Below are positions 38,501 through 51,800 of a DNA stretch of 64,000 bases, piece after piece. Source of the DNA: Typha latifolia. Taxonomy: Eukaryota; Streptophyta; Magnoliopsida; Poales; Typhaceae. Where the stretch lies: NCBI GenBank assembly GCA_019914945.1, contig CM034105.1, forward strand, positions 1,984,001 to 2,048,000, given 5' to 3'. Within the stretch, counting starts at the first letter, position 1; each line of letters begins with the position of its first letter. The position numbers were made by a program, and so were the translations under genes. The notes below the pieces were generated by a model that was not told where the DNA came from, searched no databases, and saw only the letters and a list, made by a program, of their open reading frames with translations.

Positions 38501-41500
38501 TTACGCAAGAGCTCCAAAAGTGCCGAGAAAAACAATAGCTCCAGAATTTCTGGCTGCTAAAAGTGCCTATTCAAGAAACATACAACTGTAGCACCGATCA
38601 GTGCATAAAATTATAAACAGTTACACAAAAGTCAACTATACAATGAAAAGGAAAAGAATATCAAAAGTAGTAAAGCAAAAAGTATTACTTAAAATTAATT
38701 AGACAAATTCGTTGTTCTCTGAAAGCATAGTGTCTGATTTTCTTTCCTTTTTTTTAAAAAAAAATTTCACAGGTAATAAGGCCTAGTTCAGAAAATTAAC
38801 CTACTGTGATTGACCAGTATCCAGTGTCTGCACCTACAATCTGTTTCTCACAACGGAAAAGGCTTTCTATGTTTAAGGTATTACAAGAACTTCCATCTTA
38901 AATGAAATGAAAGAATTAACCAAGCTTCTCAGCCATTTTCCAAATGGTCACCTGTTAAGCTAGACAGGGGAACTTGGTTCCAATGTAAACCCATATTAGG
39001 ATTCCGTTGGTACTCTAACAACAAGTTTAAGCAGTAATAATTTAGTAGCTGAAGATTTGTTTTTTCTGCAAATAAAGTGGTCTATGGAGTATGGAATTAT
39101 GGATAATGGATACACTACAATTCTGTTACTTTTCTTCTAAACACTACTTTGGGACCTTTTCAGTAGAATTATGATCTATTACTATTTCGTTGATTTAGAA
39201 ACTTTGCATCAAAGCATCTACATAGAACCAGACAGATATATGAGCAGAAAAAGAGTACCTTAATGGCTTCATCTAATAGTTACTATTAATCTCAACAAAT
39301 ACAAAGATTCATCCTTACAGCAATGAAAAATGTTTTGTCCCCCAACTCAGAGAAGAAGATCAGCAAAAAGGCCTGCAAAATTGAATTGATAGAACAGACG
39401 GCCTTAGAAAAAGCTGAGCTTGATCAAAGCATTAATCACCAAAAAGGAAAATAGACCAGGTTGAAGCACAGTTACATGTTCATGTTTTGGCTGATTAAAA
39501 CTTAATAATCAATTAGAAAAACTTTCTTATAAATAGACAAGAGGAAAGAAAAATTAAGGCTTATATCATTTTTAAGGGATCAAACAGGAACTGGCAGCGT
39601 AAATTAGAAAAAGGATCATAAAGGTTCATCTATATACAGCAAGAGAATGAATTTGCAGAAAGTTAAAAGAAGAAAAGAGAAATGAAGGATATGTCTTTTA
39701 TCTTCTCTACATTTTGATAGGAATCTTGCATATGTTAACTAGTGCATGGGCAACGGATCAACATAAAGAAATTTCACTTTTCCCTGTTTGAAATTACATT
39801 ATTTATTTATGTAGTTAATATTATGAGTAATAACCTTAACATACAGATCCCTAAAATAGTGTTAATTTCTACTGGCATTATATATAGAGTTAGATACTTG
39901 TTCCAAGTTTTAAAGCTCAGTTCAGTTTACAGCAGTTACCAGAATACCAGGGTAAATTATATAATGTCTGGTAGTTGCAAGGCTTCTACTGCATTGGTGA
40001 AGCACCTTAGTGTAAGTGATGGTTCTTTTGATTACTATATGAAGCTCCGAAATTAGCATATTGAAGTGATAAATCAATGCTTTGGCTTATAACTATTATT
40101 TCTTTGCTTACAATTAACAAACTGTGTGGTATAAACATCAAGAGAAGGGCCTCTTCATTACTCATCTTAGTCTATAATGTCTATCCATTTACTATCGAGC
40201 TACCTGAGTAACTTGGTTTATAATGTTTATCCGTTTAACTATCTAGTTACCTGCTTCTCTCTCTGTGTAACACTGCCCAATGAGAAAACCCTGTCCTACT
40301 TATTAAGACTTTACTGAAAATTCATCATTAGTATAATTTAAACATAAATGTATTTACTTTCTATTTGTTTTTCCTGCATATCAAAAAAGTAAGTTATTTT
40401 ATTGTTTGACGCGCTTACCATGGGTAAAATCAAAAGAAAAGTACAGAATAGAAGAAAGATAATTTGTTCACATAGAGGACCGAGAGTCTTGTGGAAAATA
40501 TATATAAATGTTGCCATAAGAAGTTAAAAGGAAGTTCTCCTAACTGAAGCAAAACCTGTACTAATATCACCAAGATCCCCAATAAAAGATATTGGTTGAG
40601 CTCCAGTGAATTCCGAGCCTGCATTTGCTGCTTGAGATCCTTGAAAAATAAGAAGTCCTGTGAGAACTGTGAACTTGTAAATATCAGAGAGTAGAATTTC
40701 ATTCCCCTTGACAGATCCAGATGGGCCTGTTTTTGGAAAACTGATATCACTATGAAGGCTATCTTCCAAAGAGTGACCATCGTCCATCAACCCAAGAGTT
40801 CTCTTGCTGTGTTCCTACAGCCAAATTTTAAACAAATAATAATAATAAAACAAGATAACATCAGTCAATCAATCATTACCTTGAGATGAAAGTAGACTAA
40901 AGAAACTGCAGAGGACTATCAACTAAGAAATCTTCATAAGCTATTAATTCAAGAAAGATCATATAATGATCAAAATTGTGCATCAAGGTGGGCATTAGAT
41001 GAGCAGATAAAAAGTGGAAACAGATATATCTGCACAAATTATACAAATCTGTGCCCAAAAAAGAGGGGAAAAAAAGAAAAAGAAAAGAAGAGCCTGCTAA
41101 AGGAACTTGGTAGAAGCATTAAATCTATGAAAATCCAGTCATGATGCTCCAAAAAGATAAGGTCATGACTAATATTGAATGCCCATGGTACTTCAAAGGT
41201 AAAAAATCTCACTGGCTAAAAAATCATTTGGCCATATAACACAAACCAGTCATGATGCTCCAAAAAGATAAGGTCATGACTAATATTGAATGACCATGGA
41301 CTTCAAAGGTAGAAAATCTCACTGGCTAAAAAATCATTTGGCCATATAACACAAACCAGTGACAATTAAATTGCCCGAGGAAACAGTAAATTACCATCCA
41401 ATGAGAACTGAATGAAAGTGGTTGCAAATAATGTCGCCTCAACATTTTAGCCACATGTCTGAACCTAAAAGATTGATTCAAGCATCTGCATAACATGTAA

Positions 41501-42675
41501 AATGAAGTTTCATCATTAACTGTGGTAAATAATTGGTACAAATTTCATAGCAAATTGGAAACTAATACTCGTCACATGAATAGTAAGATAATAAGCCTCG
41601 AATTTTTGAAATAAGTTGATTTAAACAACAAATATCAGATAAAAATTCAAAACACTTCCAAGAAAAGAAACTACACTTAAAGGACTCGTGATTAAACTTC
41701 CTGTCTAAGCACAGAAAGATCATTTTCTTTCTCTAGATATGTAACAATAGAGTAATGTTAGAAAATTCAACAAAGTAAATCGACTTCGAAAGCCCAAAGA
41801 AAGGCAATATATGATCCAAATGATGGTATCCTTCCCATTTATTCTGAAAATCCCAATAAAATCGTTATTTCATTCTAAGGGTTCTAAATTGCACCCTGAT
41901 TTCCACAACACAGGTCCAAGAAATTTTCTATTAAGTTAAACCTAGGGTTACTTATATCTTGACCCCCTCCTAACTAACCTCTCTATATCACTTTCAACCG
42001 CTAACAAATTAATTAGATAGATACACTTCTAACAACTTAAATGTATCACTAAGCCCCTTCCATCAATATTTCATTAGAAATTCCGATAGAAATAGTCTTA
42101 CAAAAATAACTAACTTAATAGATGAGCAAAGATACTCATGTCTTCCATCCATATCCTTCTATCTTCTCTTTTAAGTAGTCTTCATGTCAACTTCTCTAAT
42201 ATCAAACTATCAACCGATATTCTCTAATACCTTCAAAGTTCAATTCTAACAAAGAAAGAAAGCACTTTTATCCATCTAATTAGGTAGTCAATTTTTTTAA
42301 TATTTTTTCTAACACAATTTCTAATGGGCTTAATTTATCTAATTCAGGATGCGTGTGCATGTGTCCACTTTTTTACTTGTGGGGTGAAAGTAACAAAGAG
42401 TGATAGTCGGAAGGGTCAAAATGTAAGTAAGCCTTAAATTTATTAAGAACACAGGAAAAGCAATTGAAACAAAAGAACCCCAAATCAAACTCCCGGAGTC
42501 CAAGGAAGGCTTGCGTTAGAAACAACGAGGAGGCAAAGGTGAGAGAGAGAGACCGTTGCCTGAGCGAATTCGTAGCAGAGGGAGGAGGAAAGATTGCAGA
42601 TTTCACCCGGTTCTTTGGGAAGACAGAACGGAAACCGGCTTCCATCGAACCATTGCAGATATTTAATGTCGACAT
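35545..42675 (-). CDS. PAM71: GDT1-like chloroplast Mn/Ca transporter (PAM71-like, UPF0016)
   Basis: Twelve exons: 42675-about 42491, 41485-41395, 40814-40545, 39372-39319, 38566-38505, 38161-38093, 37975-37924, 37714-37640, 37250-37121, 37021-36951, 36197-36150 and 35616-35545, summing to about 392 aa. The two UPF0016 signature motifs E-x-G-D-K-(S/T) are present: SELGDKTFF near residue 191 and AEWGDKSFF near 319. Each sits in one three-helix half of the protein. Residues 1-90 are rich in S, R and F, like a transit peptide. Arabidopsis PAM71 sits in thylakoids and supplies Mn to photosystem II; its relative CMT1 is in the envelope. The C-terminal half matches my memory of PAM71 closely. Exon 2 was found by its TTATGCAG acceptor, ATG/GTAATT donor and fitting phase. 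The exon 1 donor is uncertain: GA/GTTTGA, GG/GTTCTT and CG/GTCTCT all give the right phase. Confidence 0.9.
41137..41358. repeat. Recent 111 bp tandem duplication in intron 2 of the PAM71-like gene
   Basis: Two nearly identical units at 41137-41247 and 41248-41358 differ at only a few positions, including one base missing in the second copy. The second unit ends 37 bp from the end of exon 2 (41395), on its donor side. No coding content is seen. Confidence 0.95.
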
Positions 42676-42698
42676 CTCTCTCTCTCTCTCTCTCTCTC
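42676..42698. repeat. GA tract in the PAM71-like leader
   Basis: On the minus strand about 11 GA units run directly into the chosen ATG at 42675, so the tract lies in the leader, abutting the start codon. The frame is also open upstream to 42816. If translation started there the tract would encode an Arg-Glu run, which is unlikely for a transit peptide. Confidence 0.85.
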
Positions 42699-42905
42699 CG
42701 TCTTTCTCCAATGGAGAGGTCGCTTCCGTAGGGAACCAAAGAAGATAAGAAAGAGGAAAAGAGGAGTGGGGTTTTGTGGCGCGTGGGACTTGGGTTTCTT
42801 TGATCACGGTGGGCACGGCATTGCGCCACGTCGCCGATAACGGCTTTTACAAGAATTGATTAAATTTTAGGCTACGTGTCATGGTCAACGGAAAGTATCT
42901 GTTCA

Positions 42906-43236
<331 letters not shown>

Positions 43237-44050
43237 TTAGGGAGTTAATTTAGTTGTCTAATTTATACGTCGAAGACTGCGAGACTTTTATCTTTGTGAT
43301 CGATCAAATAAAAAGCTTAAGTTTTTAAAATATAATAGTTCTTATCTCTTAAATTATGGAACTTTTTCTTTCGCACGTTAGGCTTCATTGAATTCTTTCG
43401 ATAGGCCTATATATTTGACATGAAGATTTATCTATGAACTTGATTTAAATAAAAAAAATTATTTTATTAAATTAGCAAAGTTTGGTGGGATTCGGACGAT
43501 AGCCTGTTCGAGATCTGACTCGAAAAAAAAAAAAGTTGATTTGAGCTTGATCTAATAATTTCAAGCTGAGCTTGATTATAAGTTAGTTAATAAGACTCGA
43601 AATAATAATGATACTTAATATATACAAGTAATATAAATTATTAGATAAAAATTATTAATTTTTATATTTAAATTTAATTAAATTTTAAAATTACTTATTA
43701 ATCGACTTATTATTTATGCTCGAGCTTGGTTCAATTTAAAAAATTCTGATTCAAGTTTGATCTAATATTTAATTTTAAAATTATTTTTAATTCAAGCACG
43801 ATCAAAACATTTAAGTTCAAAACTAATTTGAATTCAAGTCCGATCAAGCTTGGCTTGATTACACGGCTAATTCGAACTCGATATCTCTTGGTTGGAATCA
43901 GTTCTAAGAAACTTCTTGCTAAGTGCTAACCTGTGATTCAACTCGGATCCAGTTAACGCTATTAGGAGCGGGTATACTGATGTCGAGAACCAAACCCGAT
44001 GCGTAACCCAGATTATATTTAGCTTAGCGGATCCAAAACTATCCTTTCTT
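43237..44050. other. AT-rich intergenic DNA with probable transposon relic
   Basis: Repeated phrases such as TCAAGCTTGGCTTGATTACA, TTCAAGCTGAGCTTGATTATAAG and GCTCGAGCTTGGTTCAATT occur at 43490-43870, partly in inverted order. These resemble the GAGCT/AGCTT-rich ends of some plant DNA transposons. Boundaries and class are not resolved. Confidence 0.35.
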
Positions 44051-45820
44051 CTAGAGTTATCGAGGGGAAGTATCCTAAAGTTAGTACAGAGAGAAGAAAA
44101 CTTCCGATGCTAGAAATGTCGAGAACGATAGTGATGTCTGCCTCGGGTTCGAGAAGCCTCTCGAGGCCTAAGCGATGTGCGATAAATAGACAACCTCAAC
44201 CCCCGCCATTTCGATCGAAGAGAAGAACGCGAATTCCGAAGTATCAAGAAGCGGTAGAGCAGACAAGCGAAAGGGCGAAAAGGGTTTGTGGATCGCAGCG
44301 CGCCGGTATAAGACTCATTTGGTCGCGTCGGATTGATCGGAAAGTCGTCCAAATCCACGATATTTTCTTTTTTGTAAGTAATTTTCTCTTGTCCTGGCTT
44401 TTTTGAATCAATTTGGTGCTCTCTCTTTTTTTGGTTCGCTTTTACTTCCGGTCGAGATCGATTTAGTATATTTGTTAGTTAGTGTGGATGATTTTGTTAT
44501 TATGTTTGATGAAGATCAAAATCTGTAGTCAATTGATCGCGATATGCTCAAATGTAGTTCGTAGTTCGATCAAGAATGAGAATAACAGTCGATATATTTA
44601 ATGTTAATGAATGCCGGTAATCAAATTTCAAAAGTTCCGGTTTCAGCTCTTACAAACAAATTATCGTTTCTCCCATTGACGATGTGTATGTACATGTATA
44701 GGTAGACAGGTGACGCCAAGTAGTCCATATACAAAGAATCATACTTGTATGCTGTTTTTCTTATTCTTTTTTCCGTTTGTTTTTCAAGATTATGTGATTG
44801 CTGAAAAGATGCAGTGTGTTAGAAATCAGACAACAGAGTTATTTTTGACATATCGCTAGATTTAATTATTTGATTTATTTATTTTTATTTTTTATTTTTA
44901 TGTTTGTCAGCTTTAGCTTAGCATGTGATAGTGCCTATGAATTCTCTTTTGATGATTATTCTGCACAAAGAAAGTTCTTTGAGGATTTTAGAATTTATAA
45001 CTTTTAATATATAGATATTTATAATTTTTTTACAAATTTGAGTTTTTCTAAAGGAGCTTCAATTGTGGCTATTTTATCAATCCTTGTATGAACATTAACT
45101 TTTCTGATCTTTCTAAAATGCAAATTAAGCTTCGTTTACATATTTCTTAAAAAAGAAATGGTTGCTTTACATGAGTTAGTTTTTCTGAAAGTATGACCTG
45201 CGTTGCAAAATTATGTCTTTCCAGATCTTTGCTTTTGTGGTCTTGAGTGAACCAATTTTAATCTTTCGGATTACGAGTTCCAAATCACGATTGTAACCAA
45301 GGTTCTAAGTATTAGTTTTAGGATCCCATTTTGGATGGTTCGGATCGAGGATCAGCATGGATCGGGATTGGTCGATAGCTCAATCCATGATTTTAACCAG
45401 AATTACTATCATGAAGTATATCTATTCCAAATGTGACTGACATTTATATATATTTGTTAACGTAGTCTCAATCTATGAAATAATTTTGGACTCTTGTTTA
45501 GGACATCTTAGGCTATCATATTTAGTTTTGAAATTCCTGGTGATTGGAATATGTGAGCCTTGTCTATTTACTTGCCTTGTCCTCATCAAACTTTATATTT
45601 GTCTTATAATTATGAATATGATTACTTATGATCTGTAATATTTTTTAATGCTTTTGGTGTGCCTGTCATGGTTCTTAAAAATTTTACATGTTTACTCTTG
45701 GAGGGCTTGCAAATCATGAATTCATTCTCCTACTAGGATAAGAGCACATGCTATCATAGGTTTAGAGACAGTGGTAGGCTTTACTAACTGAGAGAAAAAA
45801 AATGTTCTCTTTACAGATTC
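44051..45820 (+). other. Probable 5' leader and leader intron of the BAG6-like gene
   Basis: An acceptor (TTTACAG) ends at 45816, four bases before the BAG6-like ATG, so the start codon lies at the beginning of an internal exon. A possible donor, TTT/GTAAGT at 44374, follows a GC-richer stretch (44100-44360) that could be the leader exon. Inside, 45300-45415 has an internally repetitive GGATCG-rich patch. Transcript evidence would be needed to fix the exon. Confidence 0.4.
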
Positions 45821-48800
45821 ATGGATCCATACTTTTCTCACCACAGAGATCATGTTCCCTATCCATATAATCAGTACACTAGCTGGGAGGGTCGAACTCC
45901 TCAAGTGAAACTGGAACCATCCAAACAACCCCTGTATTTTGGACCTTATCCCTATGATGGAAGTTCTAGCCACTCAATTCCAGATGATTTCAATGTGCTC
46001 TGCAACCATGGCTATCCCCCTGGCTACTACAGTTATAGGCCTCCCTACCCTCATGTTCAACCACCTCCTCAACTGTACTGTCATGGGCCTTATCCTCGTT
46101 ACCCTGATGCCTACCCTGCATTTTTCGTTCCCCCACATCACTACTCAGCTGATCAAGCTCAGTATGAATATGACAAGGGTAGAAGTCACTGTTGTGGGTG
46201 CCCTAACCATGTTTGCCACAGAGGACATAATAACAGTGTGAGAATTGAAGAACAAAAACCTGAAATTGAGCAGAATAACAGTGAATCCTCTGGTCTAATT
46301 CACTTTCCAAACTACCCATATCCAGTGGTATGGGTTTCCCCCAGTTACCTGAAGGACAGCAAAAACAATTCTGAGGCGCAACCTGAGCCTTCAAGTGGGT
46401 GGTTTCCTTTAGACATGGGCAATCTGAATGGTCTGAGGTTGGGAGGAGATGAAGCAGGGCGTGTAAAGAACGGACAGAAGGTGACACCATCTCCATGGCC
46501 AATAATCTGGATACCAGGTCATGGTAAGCCAGAGGAGGAAGTAAAAGATTTGAAGGAGATCAAAGCAAATCCAGAAATTAGGGAAGAGGTTCCATCACCA
46601 AAGGTCAAGATTGTACCGCTGACATATGCTGATGATGAGAAACTTGAGAAACCTGGAGCTAGTAAGGATCAAGATAAAAGTAGTGTACATCCAGAAGCTG
46701 TGAAAGAGGAGGGAACTATCAAGAGCATTCCAGTTACTCAGAAGAAAGAAGATGGAAAGAAGTATGGCATGAATAAGACTCAAGAGAAGTACAACACTGA
46801 AAAGAAGGTCAACATCCCTGACAAGAAGGAAGATAATGGTGCCAGGTGTTCACGCAGTAAACAATGGCCACAGGATAAATCCTCAAAATTACCGCCTGTG
46901 TGTCTGAGAGTGGATCCACTTCCAAAGAACAAGTCAGCAAATGGTTCATCAAGGTCTCCGACCCTACCTAGCAGTAAGGGGGAGAGAGCTCAGCAGGATA
47001 ACAAAGAGCAGATGCCATGCCTGAATGGATTCAACAAGGAAGTCCCAAATAAAGAAATCGGTGTTGTTGATGATGTTAAAGATAGAACTCTCGATCAAAA
47101 TGAGAAAAAAGTTAAACAGAGGACAATTCCAGTTGTTTACTTGAAAGGTTCTTCAGAGACTGTAGAGGAACTAAGTCAAAACAAGGTTGAGCAAAAGGCT
47201 AAAGGAATAGAAAGGAAGGACTCTGGAGATGGAAAGCTGAATGAAGGGGCACACATTGTTGAGGAGAACAAAGCAGACAAGGAGTACTCAGGAGGTAGGA
47301 AAGGTGACAGAAAGAGGCATTTGTCCGAATCAGATGCAGCAGTTCTCATTCAGTCTGCTTACAGAGGATATCAGGTCAGAAGGTGGCAACCTCTAGAAAA
47401 ACTTCGCAAGATCATGCATATAAATGAGCAAGTGCAAGATATAAGGAGGCAAATACAGAGTTTTGAGGTTTCTCATGAGCGGCTGGAAATGAAGCAGCGG
47501 ATGGTGGTCTTTGGTGAAACTATTATGAATTTACTTCTGCAGCTTGATGCTATTCAGGTATGTGCCATCTTCCGCTTGTTTCTCTTGATTCTTGTGAGAT
47601 TTTTCTGTTTAGTAGAAATTATTTTGATAAAAGGTTGTAGTCATGTTTCATTGGAACTTAAAAGGTAGTATCTCCATCAGAATAGAGGTACCCACATGAG
47701 GGTTACCCATAACACCTGACACAAATCGATCCAATACAACAAGATATCACCCTCCAACTCCCAAAATTACATAGGGCTGAAAATAAGAAAAACATCACAA
47801 AAGTTCATGACAACCTCCCTGCACAAAATAATAATACTACCAAATATACTTATTGCATTAGAATGATGATCGGCATGGGGCAGTGCTAAAGACTTTAGAA
47901 TATTTAAAGATGTTTTGGGATCTTCGGCACGTTAATATTTAGTTTTTTGTTTTAATATATGTATTAAAATTTAAATTACAGTCTTTTATCTTTAAATCAC
48001 TTTTGTAAATGATCTATTTTATCAAAATATAGTAATAGTTAAATATAAATATTATTCAACGCATAGTATAATTGAATAGATTCATTAAAACTTATATTAC
48101 TGATTGAACATTCCATAATATGATTGAACAGATAATAATGTTTAACACATAAGATTAATTGATAATATTTTAATAATTAAAACTAATATCTAGTTGAAGG
48201 TAAAATGACGGAAATGATCAAAAACTTTTTTTTGTTTGCACAAGAATAATATGAGAATATTGTGTTATATACTGTTGAAAATTTTCAATCATATTGATGA
48301 TGCTGACTTGATTTGCCGACACAACAATAACACTAAAGTTGTTTAATGATTATCAGCAGCAAAAAAAAACAAATAGGATCCATATCGGCACGAGTTGGCA
48401 CACGCTGGTGCCAGACAAACATGAGTCAACACGGGAGTATGCCAGTGGCACATCCTGTGCCAAGTGTCGTGCTCCCACCAATACAGCCATCTTGAAACAT
48501 CATATCTATTAGGGTCCACAATCAAGAACAACAAAACTAAAAGATTCTAGCCAAATCTTAGCAGGCATCTAAATCAGCACATTTGATCCATTTCTTTCTT
48601 GAATTCCTGCCTAACAAAGAAAAAGAGAAATAATTCTATAAGATAGCTCCTTCCATGATCTATGCTTCTGCTGAAAAATTCTATTATTTCTTTGAAGCTA
48701 GATACTCCAAATCATAGCAGACAACCAAAATTTCCCTCACTTATTGCTCTCCTTGTTACCTTTCTTCTAAGTCAACCAAATCATAGCAGGCATCCAAATC

Positions 48801-51800
48801 AGCATATTTGATCCATTTCTTTGCTTTCTTAGCTGTATTTCTTTCTTGAACTCTTGCCTAACAAATAAAAAAGAGAAATAATTCTATAAGAAAGCTCCTT
48901 CCATGATCTATGCTTGTACTGAAAAATTCTATTAATCATTTGAAGCCAGATACTCCAAATCATAGCAGACAACCAAATTTTCCTTCACTTATTGCTCTCC
49001 TTATTAGCTTTCTTCTAAGTCTCCAAAAACCAGTCTTTTACATGCTTTGGATTCATCTAAAACCCAGTACCCAGTAAACCTTGTCATCTCTTTTAGAATT
49101 TTTTTTTGCCATAAACACATCTAACGAAAATATGATCAGCCAACTCTTCTTTATTACACAACACACATCGAGCATTCCTTAGAACAACCTCTCTTCAATA
49201 AATTGTCTCTAGGCAGAATAAGATTGTGACAGACAAGCCACAAAAAAGCTCTCACCTTTAGAGGAATCTTCTTTATCTACAATTTAGGTAAAGCTTTAGA
49301 GATCACACCTCCATTGTTCAAGAATTGATAGAGGGATCTCATCGTAAAAATCCTATCAAAAATATATCACCTTGGCAAAGTATGAAGCAACACCATATTC
49401 AAAACCATTATTTGTTGTATAATTTACCAGCTGTTAGACAGTAACACAGATTCATCCCAAACAATGTCGACCAAAGCAGTGAATCTAGTTGCCAAATTAC
49501 AGTCCGCCCAACCAAATGTCGAGCCAAAATCTAACCCATTTACTATTCTAGACATTCCATCTCAGCCATACTTGACTTATATCAATCTAAGTCAAAATGG
49601 TGAGACTCTAGTAGAGCTAACTAATTTAAATGACTCCATTTTGATCTGCTTATAATATCTCTGCATTAACATCTTAGCCCATAATTAGTTTTCATAATCT
49701 AACAGCCTCGATCACTATTTCGCCAACAAAGCTTTATTCAAATCTACTAATTCCACAATGCTCATAGCACCAAACTCTTTTCTCTTACAAACTTTTATTC
49801 AATTAGTTAAATCATAACCTTTCTTCTCATTACTAGTTTTTTTTTTCATAAGAATGTCCTTCTTAGCCTATCAATTTTGTGTTCCTTTCCATCCATATAA
49901 TCGTTTTTCAATTTTCTCAACCAGAGACATTCGATCCTTCTCTTTGATCTTTGCTATCATGTAAAGGAAGGTCCAATTTTTTTTTATGGTCAATTTTCTC
50001 ATAAGCTCTGTTTCTTTCTGAAACTACTTACCCAAATAGATTTCTTTGTTATGTTTATTAAAAATTTAGAACTTAAACTTTCATGGAAGAAAAGTAATTT
50101 TAATATATAATTGAATATTATTGTCCTTGACTATAGTTGATAAAAAGTATCTTAGATCAAGATTTTTGCCACTTGCACTTTGTCATCAATTTGAAATGCA
50201 ATTGTCAGGGCTTACTCCCAAGTGTGAGAGAGGCCAGGAAGTCAGTGGCAAGGGAGCTTATTCACCTGCAGGAGAATCTTGATTGTTTGGGAAGAGAATC
50301 AACTTCGGAGCATGAATCAGCAACTACTGAAGAACTGGTTACTGATAGGAATGTCACAGAGCAAGCTTCTGTTGTCAGCATTCCTCCCGGAAATGGACCA
50401 GCTTCTGATCAATTGCAAACAGTGCAGTCAGCTGAAGGAAACCATGCAACAGAGCCAGCAAGTATTGAGAAAATTGAGGTTGATGCTTCTGTAAACAAAC
50501 ATGTAGAAATGGGAGCAGAAGGTGAAGAGAAGAAATCCGAATCAGGAGAATCCATAGAATGTAGAGATGGTGTGGTTTCTACTGCATGTGGAGACTACAA
50601 AGAAGCACTTGATGATGGAGAGCCTATTGAATCTGAATTGGTCAGTGCAGAGCCAGTCTTCAGGTTGGATGAAGCTACAAATCCTTTTATTGGTAATGAG
50701 ATGCAGGAGGTGCCCTCTGCCAATAGAGATGGAGTTTTATTTCCAAAAGTGGAAGAACGAGGTAAAATGGAAGGGGCTTTTACTGGTGGGAAGATGCAGG
50801 ATGTGCCCTCTGCCTCTGGAGATGGAGCTTTATCTCCCAAATTTGAGGAACGAGGAGGGATGGAAGGGGTCTCCTCTATGGAGGTGCAACTGTCTGGTTC
50901 TCAAACTACAGAAAATAATCAAAATACAAAATGTGACCAAGATTTAGAGGAATCATCGGAGATATCGGTAGCCAGAAGGTACTTAGAGAAAGCTGCAGAA
51001 TCTGATCTTGCATCTAATGACATGAAGATGGTAGAACGTTGGTCTGGTGAGCAGGCACCTGATTCTGGAATTGCACAATGTACACTGACGGCTGATACAG
51101 TACGATCACCGGAACAATCATCTGAGAATAGCAACCTGGATCCTGTGATCATTGCTCAGGAATTCATGGCATCTAATTCTGCAGTACCTGCGGACCTCTT
51201 ACCAGTAGAGCTCGTATCTGATTCTGATCTTGCTTCTAATGACATGATGGTAGAACCTCGGTCTGGTGAGGAGGCACCTGATTCTGGAATTGCACTACGT
51301 ACACTGGCTGACACAGAACGATCACCGGATGAGCAATCATCTGAGAACAGCAACCTGGATGCTAATTCTGCAGTACCTGCAGAACTCTCACCAGTAGAGC
51401 TTGTATCTGATTCTGATGTTGTCACACCTCTGACTGAGGAGGTCCAGATGGTGCCAATAGCAGAAGAAAGTTGCCGTGCAGAGAATGAGATAAAGGTCAA
51501 TGTAGCTGATAGCACTTGCGATGCAGTTGCTCTTTGCCTAGAAGCTGGCAGTGAGACTCAGACATTTGATGATGTTGTGAAGGTAGAGAAGAAGCTTGAG
51601 ATGCAGGAATCAAATGGTAATGCTGTGAAGCTAGATAAAAATCTCGGGACACAAGAGTCATTGATAAATACAAATCTTGAGCATGCTGCAGAAGATGCTT
51701 TTGTGGTAATTGAATCCGAAGACATGCCAAATTTCATTGGAACTCCCGTTGAACCATGTTTTGACAAGGTTCAAGCTTCAAAGGTTGAGCAACAAAAGCC

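Noticed and set aside
42373..42816. Longer open frame reading through the first PAM71-like exon in both directions
   Set aside because: Upstream it would translate the GA tract as an Arg-Glu run; downstream it runs into intron sequence. The ATG at 42675 fits better.
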